NCBI GenBank assembly: GCA_035540375.1
Contig: DATLGO010000031.1
Location: 1-64,000 of the forward strand
Direction: 5' to 3'
Length of the DNA stretch: 64,000 nt
Source: Candidatus Thermoplasmatota archaeon
GTDB taxonomy: Archaea > Thermoplasmatota > SW-10-69-26 > JACQPN01 > JAJPHT01
Shown here: in pieces, positions 43,711 through 52,274 of the stretch
Layout of the letters: each line of letters begins with the position of its first letter
Numbering within the stretch: position 1 is the stretch's first letter
Notes under the pieces: generated by a model
What the model saw: only the letters and a program-made list of their open reading frames with translations
Database searches by the model: none
What the model was told of the DNA's origin: nothing
Program-made: the position numbers and the translations under genes

Positions 43711-45347
43711 GAATAATCCTCCGCGTCCTTGCGCGCCGCTTCCGCGACGCCTTCCGGATCCGTGGCGTAGGCCGCGAAGATGCGCGTCACGTGGTCGAAT
43801 CGTCGAATGCCGCGGCGGGCCATCCAGGCGAGGATCTCGGACCGCCGACGCGCCTCGGCTTCCACCGCCTCGCGGTCCAGGTTGCGGCTCTCGCCGATCT
43901 CCTCGAGGATGCGGCTCTTGCCGAGGAAGCGCATTTGGCCCGAGGCCCGGTCCCGCCTGAAGGCCGTGTTCGTGAGGATTTCGCCCGTGCGGTTGTCGAG
44001 GCCCGCGATCTCCGTGAGCTCGACGACTCGTCGAACGAGCTTTCCGTCAACCCGCAAGGAGGCCTGGATGAGGATCCCGTCAACCTGCTGGATCAGCACG
44101 CGAGGGATGTTGATCGGTTCGTTCTCGAGGCGACGGACCACTGCCTCGGCGCTGTCGGCGTGCATCGTGCTGTAGACAGCGTGACCGGTGCTCATCGCCT
44201 GGAAAAGCGTGAAGGTCTCCGCGCCGCGGACCTCTCCCACGAGGATGTATTCGGGTCGCTGCCGGAGCGCGGCCTCGAGGAGGCGGTACATGTCGACGGC
44301 TCCGGCCAGCTTGGAGCCGGAAAGCTCGCCCGCAAAGCCGGTCCTCGTCACCGACGCGATCCAATTTTCGTGCGCAAGATTGATCTCGCGCGTTTCCTCG
44401 ATGGACACGATCTTCTTCTGGAGGGGGATGAAGGTGCAGAGCGCGTTGAGGGTCGTGGTCTTCCCGCTCGCGGTGCCGCCCGCGACGAGGAGGTTGCGCC
44501 CGCTCTCCATCGCAAGCCAGAGCGTGGCCGCGAGATCTGGATCGAGCGTCCCATACGCGATGAGGTCCGGAGGCGTGAGGGGGTCGCTCCGGAACTTGCG
44601 GATCGTGAAGGACGAGCCGCGCGTGGTCACCTCGCGCGAGAGCGTGGCCTGCAGCCTGCTCGAGTCCGGCAGCGTCGCATCGAGGATCGGATCCGCGATG
44701 CTGATCTGCTTGCCCGCCCGCTGGCCGAGCCTCATCACATAGCGGTCGAGTTCGATCTCGTCGTCGAACACGACGGTTGTTCGCATCGATTCGAATCGAC
44801 GATGAAAGACGTAAAGGGGGATTCCGGGGCCGTCGCAAGAGATGTCCTCGATGAGCGGGTCGCGCATGACGACGTCCATCGGGCCGTAGCCGAGGAGATC
44901 GCGCGCAAGCGCGTATCGGACGCGTTCGCGGCCGACGGGATCGAGGAGGACGGAATGATCCACGATCGCCTGATCCGCCGCCGCAAGAAGTCTCGCCTCG
45001 CGGTCGGACGAATCAGCCGCTTCGACCGGCAAGGTCTTGACGAGCGTCTCGCGCAGGAAAGCGCAAGCCTCGCGCTCGGGACCCGCGAGGACGGGCTCCA
45101 CGACTTCGTAAAGGTTCGTTCCCGATGCGCCGTCGCGGAGGATGCGCGGAAAGGCGAGACCGCCGGTTCCGGGATCGAGGATCTCGAAGGGCGCCGCGAC
45201 CTCGCGAACCGGGGTCACGGGTCGGTCCGGCGCGAGGCCCAGCGCCGCATAGGCCGCGCGGCCGCGGAGCAGCTGGCGGTCAAGGGGCGTCGGCGCGGTC
45301 GCGCCGTTGCGAAGGCCCCGGAGGGCATCAAGCCACGATCGCGACAT
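43707..45347 (-). CDS. TadA/FlaI-type secretion ATPase
   Basis: 546 residues. Hexameric AAA-like ATPase that powers filament assembly. The N-terminal 150 residues are a helical domain; then LGYGPMDVVMRDPLIEDISCDGPG, a TadA/CpaF-like N-domain motif; Walker A GGTASGKT (290-297); the Asp/Glu box SIEETREI; Walker B YILVGEVRG (367-375); and the His box MHADSA (His 396). No zinc-binding tetracysteine of PilB type is seen. It probably interacts with the two platform proteins encoded just downstream with 4-bp overlaps. The 5' end overlaps the large pilin-like gene by 20 bp. Confidence 0.94.
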   Translation of the reverse strand: MSRSWLDALRGLRNGATAPTPLDRQLLRGRAAYAALGLAPDRPVTPVREVAAPFEILDPGTGGLAFPRILRDGASGTNLYEVVEPVLAGPEREACAFLRETLVKTLPVEAADSSDREARLLAAADQAIVDHSVLLDPVGRERVRYALARDLLGYGPMDVVMRDPLIEDISCDGPGIPLYVFHRRFESMRTTVVFDDEIELDRYVMRLGQRAGKQISIADPILDATLPDSSRLQATLSREVTTRGSSFTIRKFRSDPLTPPDLIAYGTLDPDLAATLWLAMESGRNLLVAGGTASGKTTTLNALCTFIPLQKKIVSIEETREINLAHENWIASVTRTGFAGELSGSKLAGAVDMYRLLEAALRQRPEYILVGEVRGAETFTLFQAMSTGHAVYSTMHADSAEAVVRRLENEPINIPRVLIQQVDGILIQASLRVDGKLVRRVVELTEIAGLDNRTGEILTNTAFRRDRASGQMRFLGKSRILEEIGESRNLDREAVEAEARRRSEILAWMARRGIRRFDHVTRIFAAYATDPEGVAEAARKDAEDYS

Positions 45348-46674
45348 CGAGGCTCACCTCCTTGATCGCAACGTGGACATCTTCCGATGCCGAGGACGGC
45401 GAGGTCCCGAGAATCCGGACCTGGATGGAAGCGCTTCCCGTCGTAACCATGTAATCCTTCGGCGAAACGAGACCCGCCCGACCGAAGGCGTCGTGGACGA
45501 TCCCCGCCCAAGCCGCGGGCGCCCGCGTCTCGATGACGAGGGTGGCCTCCGGCGCGCGCCCCTCAACCCGCAAGATCTTCGTCGGCGTAAGCGTGGCGAC
45601 GGCGGCGCCCGTCGAAGTCGCTTGGAGGGTTGCTCCCTGGAGACGGGCGCCGTCGAGAGAAACCACGGTGACGTCGTTGATGCGCGCGACCCCAAAGTCC
45701 GGAGGGACCCGGAAGACGAAGGCTCCGCCTTGATCAAGGAGGAGGGCGCCGTGCTCGACGACGAGCTTCTGGTCGGGATACCGGTTGTTTGCCGCCGCGA
45801 TGGAGAGCGCGCCGCCCGCGGACCTCCACGCGTAAGGCTCCCGGACGGTGCCGCCGCCCGTGGTGACGAGCGTTCCGTCGGGGGCCGCCTCTCGCGAACG
45901 CATTGCGTATTCGGCCGTGATGAACGACGAGAGCGGCTGCGCGTTGAACGTTTCGATAGAAAGCGAGACCGGCTTCTCGGCATCGGCGATCACGCGGTCG
46001 AATCGCCAGGTCGGCGTGAGGACGTCGACCCAGAACGGAGGCGCGATGGGGGAGGTCATGGAGTGGATTCCCTGGAAGAAGATCGTCGTTCCCGACTCGG
46101 TCCTCACGGCGGCGGTCAGCTCGGAGGCCTGCGAGCCGCCCGGGGCCGAAACCCGGAAGCGGAAATCGCCCGCGAAGGCGCCCGTCCGGTTCCGGAGCGT
46201 GAGGTCGACGGCGTCGAGGTGATTGGCCTGGGAAAGCGTCGACGTGATCTTGAGCCTCAAGTCGTCGACGGCGGCGAGGTTGGTGATGTTGATCCGACTG
46301 GTGAGGGGCGACCACGATTCGCTCGCGCCCGCGGCGCTTGCCCCGTCGGACCAGATGCGCATCCGCGGCGACGACACCGTGAGCGCGGGTCCCGTGGCTT
46401 CGAAGGAGACGGTGGGGGGTAGCCCCGAGGTCCCGAGGAACTCGTCCCCGCGCCCGACAGGGATCAGGAAGGCCTGCGCGCCCTGGGCGGGATCCGTCGT
46501 GCGCGCGCTCGCGGCAAGCTTCGCAAGGCGCTCCTCGAGCGTGGCGATCCTCTCGATCTCGCGATCCCGCTCCAGGGCTGGAAGCACGGTCACGCGAGCG
46601 GCGGCGAACGCGGCGGCCACGATCGCGAGGACGAGAATCGCGCCGATGACGTTGGAAACACCCTTGTCGCCCAT
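45328..46674 (-). CDS. Large pilin-like protein with class III signal peptide
   Basis: 448 residues. The N-terminus MGDKGVSNVIGAILVLAIV is an archaeal class III (prepilin) signal: a short charged leader, Gly before the cleavage site, then a hydrophobic stretch that forms the filament core or membrane anchor. The remainder is a large beta-rich extracellular domain with few Cys, much larger than an ordinary pilin (100-200 residues), so it may be a tip adhesin or minor subunit. No prepilin peptidase gene lies in the window. The ATG is 3 bp from the stop of the small pilin gene upstream. Confidence 0.85.
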   Translation of the reverse strand: MGDKGVSNVIGAILVLAIVAAAFAAARVTVLPALERDREIERIATLEERLAKLAASARTTDPAQGAQAFLIPVGRGDEFLGTSGLPPTVSFEATGPALTVSSPRMRIWSDGASAAGASESWSPLTSRINITNLAAVDDLRLKITSTLSQANHLDAVDLTLRNRTGAFAGDFRFRVSAPGGSQASELTAAVRTESGTTIFFQGIHSMTSPIAPPFWVDVLTPTWRFDRVIADAEKPVSLSIETFNAQPLSSFITAEYAMRSREAAPDGTLVTTGGGTVREPYAWRSAGGALSIAAANNRYPDQKLVVEHGALLLDQGGAFVFRVPPDFGVARINDVTVVSLDGARLQGATLQATSTGAAVATLTPTKILRVEGRAPEATLVIETRAPAAWAGIVHDAFGRAGLVSPKDYMVTTGSASIQVRILGTSPSSASEDVHVAIKEVSLDVAIVA

Positions 46675-46677
46675 GCT

Positions 46678-47121
46678 TTAGCCCACCGTGTAGATCGCAT
46701 TCGCGAGGAGGCGGGACGTGCCGTCCTCCGACGTCGCGGATACCTGTATCGAAACCCGGGCACCCGGCGCGAGCCGCAGCGTCCGGGTCCACGTTTCGCC
46801 CGCCGTGAGGCTTCCGTCGGAAAAGGCGGAGCCGAGAGCGCTTCCCGTGAGTCGCGTCGTCAGACCGTCGACGGCGTAGACCACGACGACCCGCGATGCG
46901 GGGAGGCGTTCTCCTCCGCCGTGCGTTATCCTCAGTTGGTCGTCGGCGGTGTTCCAGACCGCGTCGGGGCCGCGCGCGATGCCGGTGGAGACGTCGGCGT
47001 GAGGCGGAGTCTCGACGACGAGCCTCGCATGGAGGAAAGCCCCGAAGACTGCGGCCGCGGCCACCGTGATCGCGACGAGCAGGAGCGTCCCCACCGTCTC
47101 GACGGCCCCCCCGTCCGTCAT
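46678..47121 (-). CDS. Small pilin-like protein with class III signal peptide
   Basis: 147 residues. MTDGGAVETVGTLLLVAITV is a short prepilin-type leader cleaved after Gly, followed by a hydrophobic helix, as in archaeal type IV pilins. The mature part of about 140 residues contains DAVWNTADDQLRITHGGGE, a turn-rich segment common in archaeal pilin families (DUF1628-like), and a beta domain. It is the best candidate for the major subunit of the filament. The ATG overlaps the KaiC-like gene's stop by four bases. Confidence 0.85.
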   Translation of the reverse strand: MTDGGAVETVGTLLLVAITVAAAAVFGAFLHARLVVETPPHADVSTGIARGPDAVWNTADDQLRITHGGGERLPASRVVVVYAVDGLTTRLTGSALGSAFSDGSLTAGETWTRTLRLAPGARVSIQVSATSEDGTSRLLANAIYTVG

Positions 47122-47846
47122 CGGATGCGTCCTCCGGAGAACGAGCCCGTGATTTCGACGTTCGCTTCGTCGAAGCGGTACTCCGTCCAACCGATCTCGG
47201 GCGGCGCGCCCAGCCCCTCGACCCGCAGGAGGTGGCGGTCGCCGTCGCGCTTCACTTCGATGATGCCATGACAGAGGTGCTTGAAGGCCTGCACGTCGGC
47301 GTCCGCGTGCATCCCGTGGTCGACAAGGAGCATTCCCGTCGCCCCGGCGCGTCGCGCCATCCCGATGAAGACCTGGAGGAAGCGGAACGTGGCCTGGGGA
47401 CTCGTCTGGATCGCAAGGGTCGACACCGAGTCGAGGACGAGCGCGTGCCGCGATGCGTTCTTCGTGATCTCGCGATGAACTTTGCCGAGCGCAACGCCCA
47501 GGTCGTTGAGGCTTGCGAGCCCGTCGACGAGTTCGGTCCCGAGCCGGGGGTCCTCCTCGAATCCGATCACCCGGCTGTAGGCGTCGATCGTGTGAAGAAG
47601 CCCCGACGCGATTGGCACCGCGAGATTTCCCGCGGAGCGGGCGAGATCCTTGTGGAACTCGGAGGCCGTTGCGTTCGTGACGATCCCGAGGGCGGCGTCT
47701 CCGCGCGCGATGCTTTGTGCGAGGAAACGGCGCGCAAGCACCTCCTTCCCCGCGAAGGGCGGCCCGTACACCAGCGCGAAGGATCCTTCGGGGAGGCCCC
47801 CTCCGAGCAGATCGTCGAGTCGCCGGACGCCCGTCAGGATCTTCAC
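47118..47846 (-). CDS. KaiC/RAD55-like ATPase
   Basis: 242 residues, a single RecA-fold domain. The start TGVRRLDDLLGGGLPEGS is the classic KaiC opening. Walker A is GPPFAGKE (28-35): Lys34 is kept but Glu replaces the usual Thr or Ser next to it. Walker B is ALVLDSVS (Asp139). In archaella the related FlaH pairs with the FlaI ATPase; here the gene sits five places upstream of the TadA ATPase in one transcript, suggesting a similar regulatory role. The GTG start overlaps the fusion gene's stop by four bases. Confidence 0.88.
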   Translation of the reverse strand: MKILTGVRRLDDLLGGGLPEGSFALVYGPPFAGKEVLARRFLAQSIARGDAALGIVTNATASEFHKDLARSAGNLAVPIASGLLHTIDAYSRVIGFEEDPRLGTELVDGLASLNDLGVALGKVHREITKNASRHALVLDSVSTLAIQTSPQATFRFLQVFIGMARRAGATGMLLVDHGMHADADVQAFKHLCHGIIEVKRDGDRHLLRVEGLGAPPEIGWTEYRFDEANVEITGSFSGGRIR

Positions 47847-49018
47847 GTGACCACCCCCCGGACGTTCCGGAAGAGCCGGCGCAAGAGCGCGCGGCAGGCG
47901 ATTGGGTCGCTCACGTCGATGGGGACCACGGGGACGTCGTCGCCGAGGGCGAGCTCCCGGGCGATCTCCTCGGGCGAAAGGGCGTTCGAGGGATCCTGCC
48001 GGTTCGCGGCCACCACGATGGGAAGATGCTGGGTCCCCGATTCCTCGAGCATGGCGCGGGCGCGCTTCAACGAATAGTGGCGGCTGCTCTCGACGACGAG
48101 TACGACCCCCATCGCCTGGCCCGCGAGCATGCCGAGGAGCGGATCGAACCGCGCTTGACCGGGCGTGCCGAACACCTCGGTGGTGAAACCGTCCATCGTG
48201 ACCGTCCCATGATCGAGGGCCACGGTCGTATCGAGCCGATTGACGCTGATCGAGGTGTCGCTCACCGCGTTCACGAACGTGCTCTTGCCGGCGTGGAAGG
48301 GACCCGTCACCAGAATCTTGGGGATGTATTCCAGGACTCCTTCCGGCTCGCGGACGACGAAAGCGACGGCTTCGTCCGAGCCGTTTGCGCGCCAGCCCGC
48401 GCGCTCGACCCGGAAGGCGTGCCCCGTCGTCGCGCGGCGACCCTGGAGGCCGCTCACCTGGACGACGCCGTCGAAGGCCGAGGTGAACGGCGCGGTCCCT
48501 CCTTCGTAGGGCCACGCGGTCACAACGGTCGCGGACACGGGGAATCGCCTGAACGCGGCGACGATGCGGGGCAGGTCGCGCGCGGCCCGCTCGGGATCCG
48601 CCGCGCGATCCACGAGCGTGGACAGGGAATCGACGGCAAGGAACGCGTTCGGATAGAGGGTCGATAGGCGTTCGATCTCCATCGCGAGCGACGCAGGGTC
48701 GTACGGATCGGGTATCACATGACGGGCTCCGAAATCGAGGCCGAGTCCCGACGAGTAGCCGTCCACGATGACGAGCTTCGGGGCTCTGGCGTCGAGGCCG
48801 AAGGCGCGCAGACGCATCGCGACCGCGTTCGGCGGGCGGTCAAGGCCGACGAAAACCACGGGTCCTCCGCGGGCGACGTGCTCGCGCGCGGCCTGGTAGA
48901 GGAACGGCGTCGCGTCGACGCCCGGATCATTGACGAAGACCACCGACGAGCCCTTGGGAACCGGCGCCATCCGCCGGTCGACGGCGGGGACGCCGATGAG
49001 CGTGGAGGCGGAGGACAC
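47843..49018 (-). CDS. KaiC-like domain fused to a small GTPase
   Basis: 391 residues in two parts. Residues 5-225 look like a KaiC/RAD55 domain in which the P-loop is lost (VNDPGVDATPF has no Lys) while the Walker B-like FLAVDSLSTL is kept. Residues 232-391 form a complete Ras-like GTPase of the COG2229/MglA type: G1 GPFHAGKST (239-247), G3 FGTPGQARF (283-291) and G4 ANRQD (338-342). The GTPase would switch filament activity with the adjacent Roadblock protein as partner. The GTG start is 3 bp from the Roadblock stop. I know of no standard name for this fusion. Confidence 0.9.
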   Translation of the reverse strand: MSSASTLIGVPAVDRRMAPVPKGSSVVFVNDPGVDATPFLYQAAREHVARGGPVVFVGLDRPPNAVAMRLRAFGLDARAPKLVIVDGYSSGLGLDFGARHVIPDPYDPASLAMEIERLSTLYPNAFLAVDSLSTLVDRAADPERAARDLPRIVAAFRRFPVSATVVTAWPYEGGTAPFTSAFDGVVQVSGLQGRRATTGHAFRVERAGWRANGSDEAVAFVVREPEGVLEYIPKILVTGPFHAGKSTFVNAVSDTSISVNRLDTTVALDHGTVTMDGFTTEVFGTPGQARFDPLLGMLAGQAMGVVLVVESSRHYSLKRARAMLEESGTQHLPIVVAANRQDPSNALSPEEIARELALGDDVPVVPIDVSDPIACRALLRRLFRNVRGVVT

Positions 49019-49021
49019 ACT

Positions 49022-49420
49022 TCAGCCTCCGTTTTCCTTCGAGTGCTCGATCGCCTTCCGCACGTGCGCAAAGGTCTGTTTGAGGTCCGCGTTCGGCTCA
49101 GCCACGGCGACGAGCATGAGATCGGTGGCGGCCGCGACGGCGATCAGGCTCACCCCCTCGGCCTCCAGTCGGAGGATCACGGGGGAGCGGCCCCCGAGCT
49201 CGCCCACCATCGTTTCGCCGGCAGCCATGACGGCGGCCGCGAGCGCGCTCATGGTCCCGGGTCGGGAGATCTTCGGACATTCGTTGATGACGCAAAGACC
49301 GTCGCGCGTGACGAGGAGCGCGCCCTGGATGCCGGGCGCGTCGGAGAGGGTGGCGAGGGCCTGTTTCCATGGATCGCGAATCACGCCGAGAGGCGTCCTT
49401 CTGGGTGAACCGATGGTCAT
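49022..49420 (-). CDS. Roadblock/LC7-domain protein
   Basis: 132 residues. A Roadblock fold of the MglB type: LSDAPGIQGALLVTRDG (about 25-41), the central helix MSALAAAVMAAGETMVGELG, and LIAVAAATDLMLVAVAEPNADL. MglB homologs are GTPase-activating partners of MglA-like GTPases; the next gene encodes such a GTPase, so this pairing is very likely. The gene begins 1 bp after the response regulator stop. The ATG at 49420 is used; the frame is open upstream but within the response regulator gene. Confidence 0.9.
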   Translation of the reverse strand: MTIGSPRRTPLGVIRDPWKQALATLSDAPGIQGALLVTRDGLCVINECPKISRPGTMSALAAAVMAAGETMVGELGGRSPVILRLEAEGVSLIAVAAATDLMLVAVAEPNADLKQTFAHVRKAIEHSKENGG

Positions 49421-49421
49421 G

Positions 49422-49940
49422 TCAGGTCCTCCGCCCGAGCTCGTGACGCATGGCGTCGAGGCTCCTGGCGAATGCCCGCGCCCGAAGCTCGTCGGCGCGG
49501 CGCGCCCGGAGGATCGAGAAGACGTTCTCGACAACGACGTCAGGATCGAACGGTTTGACGAGGAAGTTGTGCACGCCTTCGAGGTTGATGGCCTTGAGCG
49601 CGATGTCGAGGTCGGGATAGGCCGTGATGAGCATCCGGGCGCTCCCGGGGGCGATCTTCTGGGCGGCGGCGAGGAACTCGAGTCCTGTCATCCCCGGCAT
49701 CCGGTAGTCCGTGATGATGAGATCGACGGCCTCCTTTTCGAGGAGCGTGAGCGCGTCGGGACCCGACGTTGCCACCACCACGTCGATCTCGAGCTCGGCC
49801 TCGAGCAGATCGCGGAGCGAATCGCCGATGTCCACCTCGTCGTCGACGACCAGGACCCGCTGACGGCGGATGGGGTCGGACGCGTCGTCCGTCACGGCGA
49901 TCCTCTCCATCGGGAAAGGGGGGCGCCCGAAACCAGCCAT
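49422..49940 (-). CDS. Response regulator, single receiver domain
   Basis: 172 residues. One REC domain: acidic pair in VLVVDDEVD (Asp33-34), phosphoacceptor Asp78 in ITDYRMPGMTG, Thr106 in LITAY and Lys129 in LVKPFD. There is no DNA-binding output domain; a short helical tail follows (ARSLDAMRHELGRRT), so it probably works by protein contact, perhaps on the GTPase or ATPase. First gene of the operon; the kinase is encoded at 40212-41951. The ATG at 49940 is used; an internal ATG at 49910 just before the REC domain is an equally plausible start. Confidence 0.9.
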   Translation of the reverse strand: MAGFGRPPFPMERIAVTDDASDPIRRQRVLVVDDEVDIGDSLRDLLEAELEIDVVVATSGPDALTLLEKEAVDLIITDYRMPGMTGLEFLAAAQKIAPGSARMLITAYPDLDIALKAINLEGVHNFLVKPFDPDVVVENVFSILRARRADELRARAFARSLDAMRHELGRRT

Positions 49941-50021
49941 CCGTCTTGGGGGGGTGATTGCATGGGGGGGTTCCGCTCCGTGCCCGGTTCCGGGCGTCCG
50001 CTTCCCTGTCTGTCGCCCCTC

Positions 50022-50031
50022 GCATACAAGC
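50022..50031. promoter_or_regulatory. Possible divergent promoter region (49941-50160)
   Basis: The 220 bp between the signalling operon and the TrmB gene contain gcatacaagc, which on the minus strand (gcttgtatgc) could be the operon's TATA box with a leader of about 60 nt. On the plus strand cggatagg at about 50131-50138 lies 26 bp before the GTG at 50161. Both are weak matches. Confidence 0.35.
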
Positions 50032-50160
50032 GTGTGTCTGTCCGGGGAGACGGACAACTCGTCCGGCCGGGTGGACCCGTCAATCCGAACACGCCCGTTC
50101 AAGGGTGCGGCCAGCGGGATCTCCGCAACGCGGATAGGCCGGGAGGAAAGAACCCACCCC

Positions 50161-50982
50161 GTGGCGACGGACCCTCGTCGCGCGGACACCCCGCGGATGG
50201 ACGACCTGTACGAACGGCTCGCCGAGGTCGGTCTCGACGGCGCGGCCGGCCGCATCTACGTCCATCTCCACACAACGGGCGGGGCCAAAGCCGGCGAGAT
50301 CGCGCGCGATCTGAGCCTCGGCCGGGGCGAGACGTACCGCATCCTGAAGGATCTCGTCGATCGGGAGATCGTGACTTCGACGCTCGATCGACCGATCCGT
50401 TTCCTCGCCATCCCCCCGGAGCGACTCTTCGAGGGCCTGCTCGGCCGGGCCCGCGAGCGCCTCTCCACCATCGAGCGGACGCGGGACGAGATCACCGACG
50501 TTCTCGCGCGCCTCGAATCCCAGGCCGAGACCGCCCAGGGCGGTCGCTCGTTCCGCATGATCCATGGCCGTCCCGCCGCGGCCGCCGCGTGGGAACGACT
50601 CGTCCGAAGCGCCCGGTCCTCCGTGCTGGTCGTGAGCGTCGACCCGACCGGATGGCGCATGGTCGATGCCTTCGGAGGGTCGGGGCTCGTCGCCGGAGCA
50701 GCCGACAGCGGCGCGCGCGTCATGGTCCTCACGTCCCCCGGTCCCGAGGGCAAAGATCCGCGCGACCCCCGCGTGGACTGTCGCATCGTCGAGGCCCATA
50801 CGAGCGTGAACGGCCTCGTCGTCGACGATCGCGAGGTCCTTGTCTGGGCCATGATCGATCCGTCCCGCCGGCTGAACGCCGAGGGCGACATCGTCCTCTG
50901 GAGCGACTCGCCCGACTTCGTGCGCGCTCAAGCCGCCCTCTTCAGCGCCCTCGCCCGGACAGGCAAACTCCATGAGCCGTGA
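50161..50982 (+). CDS. TrmB-family transcriptional regulator
   Basis: 273 residues. The N-terminal winged helix is clear: LYERLAEVGLDGAAGRIYVHL, then AGEIARDLSLGRGETYRILKDL as the helix-turn-helix and STLDRPIRFLAIPPERLFEGLL as the wing and linker, followed by a short coiled coil. The C-terminal domain (RSARSSVLVVSVD, VNGLVVDDREVLVWAM) has the TrmB phospholipase D-like layout, but residues for sugar binding cannot be identified. It forms an operon with an MFS transporter and a methyltransferase (GTGA overlaps) and faces the pilus-signalling operon, either of which it could control. GTG 50161 is preferred over ATG 50197 on promoter spacing. Confidence 0.88.
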   Translation: MATDPRRADTPRMDDLYERLAEVGLDGAAGRIYVHLHTTGGAKAGEIARDLSLGRGETYRILKDLVDREIVTSTLDRPIRFLAIPPERLFEGLLGRARERLSTIERTRDEITDVLARLESQAETAQGGRSFRMIHGRPAAAAAWERLVRSARSSVLVVSVDPTGWRMVDAFGGSGLVAGAADSGARVMVLTSPGPEGKDPRDPRVDCRIVEAHTSVNGLVVDDREVLVWAMIDPSRRLNAEGDIVLWSDSPDFVRAQAALFSALARTGKLHEP

Positions 50983-52274
50983 CGGCGTCTCGCCGCCCCG
51001 TGGCCGAGCCTCCAGGTTTCCTCGCGCGCGTCGCCGCGCCGTACCGCGCCGGCCTCGCGGGCCTTGACCGGCGCATCCCGCTCCTTGCGCTTTCCACGTT
51101 CCTTTTCATCGCGGCTCGGCTCGGGGCGCTCACCTTCCTCGGCATCTACTTCGTCCGCGTCCTCGAAATTCCGGTCCCGACGGTGGGCCTCGCCTTTCTC
51201 GTCGAAAACGTCGTCCGTGGCGCCGTGGGACCGTTCACGGGGGCGCTTTCCGACCGGATCGGTCGCAAACCGATGCTCATCGCGAGCGTCCTCGCGAGCG
51301 CCGCGCTCATGCCCGCGTTCCTGCTCGTGGAGGATGCGCGCGGGCTCTTCCTCTGGAGCGCGGCCATCGGCATCGCGCAAGGCCCGTGGTTCCCCTCCTC
51401 GATGGCGCTCCTCATCGACCTCGCGCCCGTCGCCCGACGTCAGAGCGCGATGGCTCTCGTCTTCACGGCGCTCGCGCTCGGCTACACGCTCGGCGTCGCC
51501 CCCGCGGGTTTCCTCGCAAGCGCTGGCTACGAGCTGCTCGCGGCCGGAAGCTCCGGCGTCTTCCTCCTCGTCGCCCTCGTCGTCGCCCTTGCGTTCCGCG
51601 GGCCGCTTCCGCGCGAACCTGAAGGATCCCGGGGATCGGTCCTCGCCGAGATGCTGCGCGCGCCCCGCGACCCCGCCTTCGCGCTGTTTGCGCTTCTCGT
51701 GTTCCTCTTCCCCCTCGGCATCGGGCTCGTCTCGCTCGTCGTGCCGATCTACGGGTCCGACCTCGGCCTGTCGGAGGCGACCATCGGCCTCGTCCTGAGC
51801 GCGAGCGGCATCGTGCTCGCGGGCCTCGCCCTGCCCGCGAACGCCCGCGTGGAGTCGCGAGGACCGTTCCGGTTCCTGCCGGTCGCCGCGGCCTTCGCCG
51901 TCGCCGCCTACGCGGCGCTCGCCTTCGCGGACGGCGCGCTCGCGATGCTCGTCGCCGTCGTCGTGTTCACCCTCGCCGAGGTGTTCTTCAGCGCGGCGCT
52001 TCCCGTGGCCGTCGCCGCGCTCGCGCCCCCGGGGTCGCGCGGCGCCTACCAGGGAACGTGGGGATTCCTCTTCGCGGCCTCCGTGGGCTCGGCGCTCTTC
52101 CTCGCCGGCCTCGGCCGCGACGCCCTCGGGTGGCGCGCCACGTGGCTCGTCTTCGCGGCGGCGACCGCCCTTGCGGGCCTCGGCCTCGCGCTCGCGCGCG
52201 CACGCCTGAGGCGGGTCGCGGATGCGCGGGCGGCGCAAACGACTTCCACGCCGGCGTCCTCCCCCGAAGCGTGA
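50979..52274 (+). CDS. MFS transporter
   Basis: 431 residues, twelve membrane helices. The major facilitator signature between helices 2 and 3 reads GALSDRIGRKPML, and helix 4-5 with GPWFPSSMALLIDL and RRQSAMALVFTALALGYTLG is typical of drug/proton antiporters. A second-half signature is weaker. The GTG start overlaps the TrmB stop by four bases. Co-transcription with a regulator suggests inducible export or uptake of a small molecule; the substrate is unknown. Confidence 0.91.
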   Translation: MTASRRPVAEPPGFLARVAAPYRAGLAGLDRRIPLLALSTFLFIAARLGALTFLGIYFVRVLEIPVPTVGLAFLVENVVRGAVGPFTGALSDRIGRKPMLIASVLASAALMPAFLLVEDARGLFLWSAAIGIAQGPWFPSSMALLIDLAPVARRQSAMALVFTALALGYTLGVAPAGFLASAGYELLAAGSSGVFLLVALVVALAFRGPLPREPEGSRGSVLAEMLRAPRDPAFALFALLVFLFPLGIGLVSLVVPIYGSDLGLSEATIGLVLSASGIVLAGLALPANARVESRGPFRFLPVAAAFAVAAYAALAFADGALAMLVAVVVFTLAEVFFSAALPVAVAALAPPGSRGAYQGTWGFLFAASVGSALFLAGLGRDALGWRATWLVFAAATALAGLGLALARARLRRVADARAAQTTSTPASSPEA

